From Arcuatula senhousia (taxonomy: Eukaryota; Mollusca; Bivalvia; Mytilida; Mytilidae), in assembly GCA_963971305.1 (NCBI GenBank), contig OZ020305.1:41551717-41615716 (forward strand): a stretch of DNA of 64,000 nucleotides, given 5' to 3'. A program made the position numbers and the translations under genes. This document shows positions 57,101-64,000 of this stretch, piece after piece. Numbering within the stretch: position 1 is the stretch's first letter; each line of letters begins with the position of its first letter. The notes under the pieces are model-generated. The model was not told where the DNA came from. It worked only from the letters and a program-made list of their open reading frames with translations, and did not search any database.

Positions 57101-59736
57101 AACCTCAGAGAGGGTGTTCCGTGCACCCCCTGGATCCGCTACTGTATTGAACCTTAACGAAGTGATGACCTTTTAGTTAGGCTGGTCTGTATTGTTGACT
57201 TTCTACATTTAACGAGCATTTCAATGAATATCATACTATTGGTCCTGTGTCCACCTTTTATATGGCAACATATATTTTTTCATAACAATTTTAAAGAATC
57301 AAGTAGAAGGCTTTTTTGTCTATTAAACACTTATCTAAGATTAAACACGCCTCTGATGAGTCTTGAATAGTCAGTCGTAACCAAATTCAATGTCTGGAAC
57401 TTTGTTGTCATTTTAATTTCTAACACCCGTGAAGGTTAGCGCTGCTGGTGGTGTTTTAATTCCCCGAGGTTAGCCCCCTCTGGCACCAACACTTTTGTTG
57501 GAGAACACATCAAAGCTTTAAATTATCCGATTAAATATTAAAATTGTCTTAACCTAAGGTTCTTGCTACCCCAGACATAGGTTGACCATCTTAGTTACAA
57601 TTTGGTTCCCCATGTCGGTATTTTGGGTTTCATTGTTCTATGCTCTTCATAATCATATGTTTTTGGCTTTTTCAATATTTTTGGTAGAGTGCCTCTGATG
57701 AGTCTTGAATAGACGAAACGCGCGTCAGGAGTAGCAAAATTTAATGTCTGGAACTTTGTTGTCATTTGAATTATTATCTAACTTAAAGATTAAACACTTA
57801 TCTATCTAAGATTAGTTATTATGCAAAGTTAGTTTATAACCTTTCTTTATTTGCTAAATACACCCATATGGGTCAAAGCAAAAACAAAAACATGTAAAAT
57901 ACAAAACATATACAGAAAACAACAGAGTATACAGAACATTAACATATGGAGAACATCTTGACCAATGTGGACCCTATTTTCGTAGTACCAGTGACTGCTT
58001 TATAAAGTCGCATACAATTGGAATCAGTTCTATATCGGGATTCAAAATTCGTTGCATATGTATAATTTTATTATTTAAGTCGATGTTTTGATTTAGATTA
58101 AATTTATTAAACATAGTTTGTCTTAATTGTTTGTTGATGTTACAATACAAAAGAAAATGATATTCATCTTCAACAATTTCACATACAGGGCACAGTCTAT
58201 TTTCTTTTTTAATATTTCTGTATCTTCCTAATTCTATATTTAATTTGTGGTCGCTGACTCTTAATTGTGTTATTAATTGTCTGTTTTTAAAACTTGTTTC
58301 TTTTAATAAATATTTTTCTAAAGTTAGTAAAGAATCAAGATAAATTACAACATAATATCATTGTATTTATAGGGAAGACTTGAGTAAATTCGAGTTTTTG
58401 ACCCAGTGCATCAAAGAAGGGATGAGAATGCATTCACCGGTACCTTTGATATCACGACAGTCTACACGAAAACTGACAGTAGACGGGGTAACATTTCCAG
58501 AGAATACATTATTTAACATTCAAGTGTATGGTGTTCATCATAATCCTACTGTATGGAAAAATCCTCATGATTTTGATCCAAGCCGATTTTCAAAAGCCAA
58601 CAGCAAGGAGATGGATTCTTTTGCGTTTATACCGTTTGCTGCTGGACCAAGGTGATTTTTTAGAACAATACTTGTATCTTTAATACAACTTTAATATAAC
58701 TTCTATTATCACTTTTTGTCTTTTTATAGTTTTTACAGAAAATTTACAATTTTTGTTGTAGCCAAATTAAACCAAAGAGATAATGCCTGCTAAAACTAAT
58801 TTTAATGTTTATTATATCCGTTTCTTGCAGAAATTGTATTGGACAGCACTTTGCGATGGCTGAAGAAAAAACCGTTATAGCCAGAATTTTAGAACGGTAA
58901 TTAATGGTTATTTTATGTTTTTTTTCCTTATTTTAGGGATATGACCATTTAAAGATATTGAAATATTTTTTTTAAAACCTTTTTTTAAAACCTGTTTTAA
59001 AGCTTTTTTTGTGTGGAATAAGTGCACTATGCACAACAGCCACAAAAATAACGACAAATTTAAAACAAAAATTACCAAAACGGCTCATTTTAAGCCTGGT
59101 TTAACCAATCATTTATTTTGAAATGCCTGTACCATGTCAGGTCCATTTCTCAGGTATATCTGCCTTGTTTTGCGTTTTCTTTCAAACATTTGAGATTGAT
59201 TCACCTGTTTTGTTATTACCTATATTTGTTATGCTGTATATTATTTTAAGAAATCATCATTTAAATACGAATAATTAAAAGTTTCGAAACCAGACGTATT
59301 GAAAAACAACTACTTGTATCTTAAAGATTAGATAAACGAAGGCAAATATCGACCATCTACAATACACGGAAAGAAACCTCGTGTGTTCAAAGATTTTGAG
59401 TTGTAAAATCAGTAATGTTTTAAAATTTTCCATGCAATTGCACAATATATATTCTCAGAATAGTTTGCTGTTCTGATGTTTTTGTGTTGCCTGTTTTTTC
59501 GTGTTGGCTGTTTTTGATGATTAAATTTGTTCGAATGCCAAATTTGGTACCTCTGCTGTTCATGAATACATACGTCTAAACATATGTTCTTTCATTTAGC
59601 CTATAGCTAATGCCTTTCTAATTTTTTTTTTTTTAGATTTACCCTAGAACTTGATACAACAAATTCTGTTGTACATCAGATGGCTATGGTAATGAGAGCA
59701 AGAAACGGCATCAAATGCTATGCTAAAAGGCGATAA
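51184..59736 (+). CDS. Cytochrome P450, CYP4 type (CYP B), lacking the heme-linking glutamate
   Basis: Eleven exons: 51184-51354, 51985-52132, 52501-52682, 53071-53195, 54026-54088, 54845-54968, 55837-55966, 56339-56465, 58373-58651, 58831-58896, 59637-59736. Every exon has the same length and phase as in CYP A; total 504 residues. The membrane anchor, helix C, E372-G-M-R375, DPSRF and the heme Cys452 in [13 protein letters not shown] are all intact. The one key change is in the I-helix: [12 protein letters not shown], with Gly314 where CYP A and most CYP4 enzymes have Glu. Heme is therefore predicted not to be ester-linked. Most other differences fall in the N-terminal helices, exon 5 and the C-terminal tail. 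The frame is open and splice sites are canonical, so the gene looks functional. The substrate is unknown. Confidence 0.95.
51604..51694 (-). repeat. SINE fragment in CYP B intron 1
   Basis: ATCCTCGCAAATGGTGTCAA followed by AGAGAGTCGGAAAATT and ATGATCGAACCTGGTG matches the head-proximal part of the SINE at 13348-13698 in the same orientation. Confidence 0.65.
53281..53690 (+). repeat. 90-bp minisatellite in CYP B intron 4
   Basis: About four and a half copies of a 90-bp unit; the ACATGGCATTTAATGCAAAA block recurs at about 53361, 53452, 53542 and 53631. Each unit is built of three related sub-blocks containing AATACCACCAGGAAAA. The unit length is a multiple of three, so frames stay open on both strands; these are not genes. 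Confidence 0.85.
53850..54024 (+). repeat. R3 dispersed repeat abutting the CYP B exon 5 acceptor
   Basis: Contains CCTCTGATGAGTCTTGAATA, GACGAAACGCGTGTC and TGTCTGGAACTTTGTTGCCA. It runs into the acceptor TTTTTATTTCAG at 54025. Related copies are at 57335-57420 and 57585-57790. CYP A has unrelated sequence at the same acceptor. Confidence 0.7.
54148..54390 (-). repeat. Dispersed repeat, inverted copy of 4250-4490
   Basis: Reverse-complement match in order to the segment at 4250-4490, including GGCAACCGCCAGCAGCC, TAGACCCCCTTCTTAAACAA and TTCCTGGCTTAGGACAGGC. It lies in CYP B intron 5. Confidence 0.7.
55985..56075. repeat. Cluster of dyads in CYP B intron 7
   Basis: GACCATATGAGTA (about 55988) is inverted as TACTCATATGGTC (about 56039). 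Between and after them are further inverted blocks (ACCATACGC..., GCGTATGGTC). The stretch could form a branched fold. Confidence 0.55.
57335..57790 (+). repeat. R3 dispersed repeats in CYP B intron 8
   Basis: Two copies of the CCTCTGATGAGTCTTGAATA ... TGTCTGGAACTTTGTTGTCA block (57350-57420 and 57690-57775). Between them lie AGGTTAGC blocks and an ACCCCAGACATAGGTTGACC segment related to about 53855. Confidence 0.65.
57840..58350 (-). mobile_element. 5'-truncated LINE with intact C-terminal open frame
   Basis: Read on the minus strand from about 58345 to the stop at 57974-57976, about 120 codons are open. They include [19 protein letters not shown] and then [19 protein letters not shown]. 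This is the C-terminal cysteine-histidine motif (C-P-x-C ... E-x-H-F-L-x-x-C) found at the end of many non-LTR retrotransposon proteins. It is followed by a 3' untranslated part ending near TTTAGCAAATAAAG (about 57840). The RT domain is missing (5' truncation, typical of LINE insertion). It lies antisense in CYP B intron 8, only 20-30 bp from the exon 9 acceptor. Confidence 0.78.
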
Positions 59737-59854
59737 AGAATCTCAAATGATCACATACTTATTTAAGTTGAATTACCAGAACAAACTACATTAAGATCAA
59801 ACTTTGAAGATGTACTATATCTTTAACATTGGTTTGTGAAAAGAACGGGACTGC

Positions 59855-59860
59855 AAATAA
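59855..59860 (+). terminator. Candidate poly(A) signal of CYP B
   Basis: AATAAA about 120 bp after the stop codon at 59734-59736, before the convergent phosphodiesterase gene ends at 60130. Confidence 0.4.
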
Positions 59861-60129
59861 AGATTAAAAAAATATTAAGGTTTTGTATTTAAGTTATTTT
59901 GACTTTCATACATATACAAGATTCTATCATAGGTAAAAACCAACAAATGAATAAATATAAATATAAAATCAAATAAAGTCGGCATTATTGATGCAGTAGA
60001 CAATATAGTAAGATCTATCAGGCTGGCTACCCTGAAAACTAACCTGGCTTCTAATGCTGCTTCTATTATTGGATAAATAGATTCTCAAAAAAATATCAAA
60101 TTTGTGAAACTGACTTTTATACTCTGTCT

Positions 60130-62526
60130 TTAAAACGAGGAGATACCAACAAAAATGGCAATATTAAACAAAATTGATACTTTGTTTACAATTTGTTTTG
60201 ATGAAGCTGAAATCATTAACTGATCGTAACATGACTTAGCCTTGTCATAATGTTGATACCTAAAGGTACAGTAAAATCTAGCATGACACTTGGCATCACA
60301 TTCTTCTTGGAACTCGCTGCTTACATTAACAGCCCAGAATCTATGGAATGCTTGAAATTCCTTCCCATCATGAACCTCCATTTTCTTTACGAGCTGTTTC
60401 ATCGACTTTGGTGACAGATCTGGTATTCCGTACACGTCTGTCGCATTGTATTCGATCTTCCATTCGGAAACATTGTTTCTATTGGCCTCTGGTAGGTCCA
60501 TATAAAACTGGGTAAAATCCAGAAGATTTCCATTCGATCTGTCGTATTTCAGCAGCCTGATGCCAGGATTGTGTGCGGGACCCTTTATCCCTGTATTGGT
60601 TTTGTATCGCCATGGAGTGACTGACGGTACACATAATCCAACTAGAACGCTATTTCCTAGAAAAGTTAAAATGCAATCGGTTATTCAGAGTCATACAACG
60701 GTACAATTTCAATTTCCCCTTTTTAATAATAGCTCCAGAGCATATATCAGATATCATTTAATATGAGTCAGTTTTGACAAAAAAACGTTTTATAATAGAA
60801 AATAATATGATAGATGTCAAACAAGTTCTCCTGATTTTATATATGTCTAATGAAATACGAATGATATGCATGTAGCATTAAAACTATGGATGCATTTTTT
60901 ATTAATGCCTTTTATAAAACCATTAATGTCTTTTGTCAAACAATTTATGGTAATAGTGTGTTCGGCAGGTGTGGCAACATACTTGCCATGGAATTTTGGT
61001 CCGTATTATAAAAACAACGGAAAACAATAAACACCGACATGACTGTCAAAAATGACACCACAAAAATACAAAACAGCCGATAGTCTACAGCAAAAGAGAA
61101 CTCGTGTGAATCAAAGGTAAGCAGTTCTTATATTTCTCCCTTATCGCGGAATTTATTCAACGATTGTATTTGCGAGTAGATTTTTTTGTTCGGTTATTAA
61201 ATTTTTACATTTTTTTATTAAAATTTTGTTCTATATCCATTGGTCGAACGTGACAATTTAAAAACACAGACGTAGTGAAGTGTCGTTCCAATAAAAAGTT
61301 AATGGTATGACTTATAATGTTATTATGGTATAGCAAATAAACAAAGCACCATGTGAACCAACTCAACAATAAAGGGCTTATATTTTCTTAGATTTACCTG
61401 CGTCATCATGATAGACCCTAAAAATATCAGCATGTTCATGACCAAATAGCATTCCGGTGATGATCCCAGCATACTTTTGTAAAACTTGGTTTAGTCGTAT
61501 GTTATACTGGTCGTACATCTTTGTACCTGCAAAGGGATTAGTTCCTGGTGGTATGTGTCCAACAATTAACACCTGAAAAAACATGAAATTTTTTACAACC
61601 ACAGATGTATGTTTCTGAATATCAAAGGCGATGAAAAATTTATTGTCAGCCTATTTATTGACAAATAGTTAAAAGTGTCCTTTAAGCTCTTATTCGATTT
61701 TTAAACCAAATGTCTTTAAAATTTCGAATGTCATAACAATATGTCTTTTATTTAATTTTTTTTTTCATTTGGAAGTACCTTTATAACTAATAAATGACAA
61801 AAGCGTAGAAGTATGAAGGAAATGTCGCATTTTAAACTCAAAATCTAGTTATCTACTTTGGAAACAGGCGAAGTGGTCACAATATATTGTACTAACTCTC
61901 TCATTACTTGTCTGGGCTGATTTTAAAACACCCTCCAACCAAGAAAATTGGTCAGACGGATCATCAATAGTTCCTGTTTGCTTGTTTGACGAATAGTATA
62001 AGTTGGTGTTTAGTGCTACAATTCTCAGATCTGCTTCTGTCTTCAGGGTATAATAAGCACCTAAAATGTACTACGCACGTTAAAAATAGTGCTGAAAATA
62101 TTTTAACAAGGAAGACATATGGAGTATCAAAATGTATCATTAAAATACGGAGAGTAGTCAACATGGATTTTTAAAAAGAAGCTGAAACCTGGCTTTGTGT
62201 TGTGTATATATTTCACCGTTTATTTTATCTAACGTATTTTAACTTTATTATGTTAATTGAGAAAAATAAGAGTAAGTTTCTTACCTTTCAGAAAGCTGTC
62301 GCTACAATTTTCTCCAATCCAGTCCACCCACTTGTCAAACGTCCTATTGTAAAGTAGATTGTTTCTTGGCGGGAATTGGTTGTGAGGAAAGTAGTCATGG
62401 TTGCCAAGGGTGGCGTAAACAGGAACAGTGGGGAATACCTCTTTTAGCAAGGTGGTTATATTTCCTAAAATAGCATCGTGAATATCGAAGCTGACATCGT
62501 CGTCTTTTGCATGGGGTGTGTTGTCC
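60130..62526 (-). CDS. Acid sphingomyelinase-like phosphodiesterase (SMPDL3-like), 5' partial
   Basis: Four exons on the minus strand: 62526-62285, 62060-61897, 61572-61398, 60656-60130. All junctions are GT-AG and the frame is continuous, giving 368 residues. The family has about 450, so the signal peptide and the first metal ligands (D-x-H) should lie beyond 62526; I did not find that exon up to 64000. Visible calcineurin-like metallophosphatase motifs: GD-N at the first exon edge, TLGNHDYFP, VGHIPPG and GHEHAD, then the family C-terminal domain with SVTPW, NNPGIR-like HNPGIRLLKYD and FTQFY. The C-terminal 18 residues are hydrophobic (VSILFNIAIFVGISSF), which may be a GPI-anchor signal as in SMPDL3B. 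Predicted to be a secreted or surface phosphodiesterase acting on nucleotides or lipids. It is convergent with CYP B; a decayed copy lies after CYP A. Confidence 0.93.
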
Positions 62527-64000
62527 CTGCAAATGAAAACTACGTGTTTTTTTTTTTTAAAGAAAATAGGGGGTATATAGTTTTCGGGTCCGTTCATCCG
62601 TCTGTCCAAAATGTTGCGAGCTAGGGCATTATGTCTGCAGGACATATTCTTGTTTTTAAGAAAGCGATTACTAAGCAACTTTCTTATACTTACTAAATTA
62701 GTCAAAGTAAAACAAAATCCTAATTTCACAATATGGTACAATGTACATGTTCCGTCCGCTGTTTTAATATTACAAATTTGCTCAACTCATGCTGGTGTAT
62801 CTGAGAAATTCATATCGAATTTAATTATTGTCTCATGGTGTATTCACATCCATATATGATTTTATATCTCTCATAAAATTAACCGATCAAATTATTAGGA
62901 TTTTCATTAAAATCAGACAAACAGGGTGGGAACGGAAATTGTACAGTTTCCGGAAGCGCCGTTCTTATGACAAGCAAAAGTTAGCGCCAAGTTCAAATCC
63001 CACGGATTCGTTAATAAAAGTACTTCTAATTACGTTAAATACACAAAAACGTTCAACCATATCTACCAATAAAGTGCATATATATGCTTTATGTAATGAC
63101 AAGTATCTGCATTAAATGCGTTTTATCTGTATGTTCGCGTTTAAGCATGGATTCTTTAACAAAAATGGTAGCTCGAACATCTCAAAAAGACAAGACCATC
63201 TTCTTTTTTCGATCGTTTTAAAAATAAACACACATTGAACGAACGTCGATTTGTACTTTTTGAAGCCTCTTTATATTGAACATTTAAAATCAAATGCATT
63301 TGTAAAGCAGATATTAACTATTTAGTGATAACTTCCAATTTTGTCTCAAAATTCTGAAATTAAAAGTGAACGGGAAGCGCCAAGGCAGAAAAAAATGTAT
63401 GAATAGTTAGCGCCGAAATTTAGAGTTTTCTTTTGGGGTATCTTTTGGGCAATTTCTCATTTCAAGTCGATTTAGGAATATAACTAAAAATCCCCCGATG
63501 TAACTGAGTTTTTGGTAACACTGTTCATGACTTTGTGGCATTAAGTTTGTGGCATTAAGTAGTATAACTATTTTCCGGGTATTACATGTAAAGTCCTCGT
63601 CCATATTTTTTTTTAGCCTTGTGAGATTAACACCTCCCCCCATTTTTTTCCCTGCACCTAATACGATGTTATCTAAAAGTAAATTAATACAGGAATAATA
63701 TCTAACAAAAGATTTATCATTATAAACACATTTACGTGAATGAGTCAGACAAGTTGAAATGGCAATATGCAAATTATAGCTGTCAAGCTATCATTTAACA
63801 TTAGATTACATTATACAGTGATACAGAAAAGGGGGAGGTTAAATTTAAAACGGTAGTTAGTTGTTTTCTAGGTCGTGTCAAGGTTGTGGTCTGTTCGAAT
63901 GAAATAGTCAAAGAAGGTATGTATATATTAAAATGTGTAGAATTTGTTTTTCATTAGATAATTTGCGCAAGTAATTCACAGAAGTTATATCTTACAAAAG
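62527..64000. other. Upstream intron or flank of the phosphodiesterase gene
   Basis: No N-terminal SMPDL exon (D-x-H motif) is recognisable on the minus strand here, so this is probably intron with the first exons outside the window. A minus-strand open stretch at 63407-63772 has no family I recognise. No repeat family from elsewhere in the window was identified. Confidence 0.4.

Noticed and set aside
63407..63772. 121-codon minus-strand frame upstream of the phosphodiesterase
   Set aside because: No signal peptide, D-x-H motif or correct splice phase for the missing phosphodiesterase N-terminus.

Overview
The window is animal (not bacterial) nuclear DNA. Genes are split by GT-AG introns, intergenic DNA is AT-rich, and dispersed repeats fill most of the space. 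The repeats look molluscan: a repeat family whose tail carries repeated GAGT motifs and whose body has a conserved TTGTCGTAAGAGG-like block, a family starting AGCTCACCTGG with (GTC)n, and a family containing GACGAAACGCG. My best guess is a bivalve, probably a marine mussel. This is a recognition-based inference, not a database result.

Layout. 1-8.7 kb has no gene; it holds a tandem-repeat element (1071-2085) and a 3.4 kb element with 128-bp terminal inverted repeats (3885-7319). 8768-9379 (+) has two exons that join in frame and resemble the C-terminus of an ependymin-related secreted protein. 9.6-16.6 kb is a repeat thicket. 17390-19484 (-) is a complete two-exon voltage-gated potassium channel with unusual pore and S4 residues. 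20-25 kb holds a reverse-transcriptase relic, SINE copies and a tandem-repeat element. From 25.3 kb on there is a duplicated two-gene unit: a CYP4-type cytochrome P450 on + followed tail-to-tail by an acid-sphingomyelinase-like phosphodiesterase (SMPDL3-like) on -. Unit 1 is CYP A (25261-42213) plus a decayed last exon of the phosphodiesterase (42638-44410). Unit 2 is CYP B (51184-59736) plus a phosphodiesterase gene (60130-62526, 5' end outside the window).

The two P450 genes each have 11 exons with identical exon lengths and phases, and each encodes 504 residues. They differ at about 64 positions by hand count (about 87% identity). CYP A has the I-helix glutamate that attaches heme covalently in CYP4 enzymes; CYP B has glycine there. 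CYP A is twice as long only because its introns took up mobile elements: a CACTG-ended element, a hAT-like element, two head-to-tail tandem-repeat elements and others.

Working together: the P450s should be ER-membrane fatty-acid or xenobiotic oxygenases, the phosphodiesterase a secreted or surface-anchored enzyme, and the channel a plasma-membrane protein. Nothing in the sequence ties them into one pathway; the linkage of P450 and phosphodiesterase reflects a segmental duplication.
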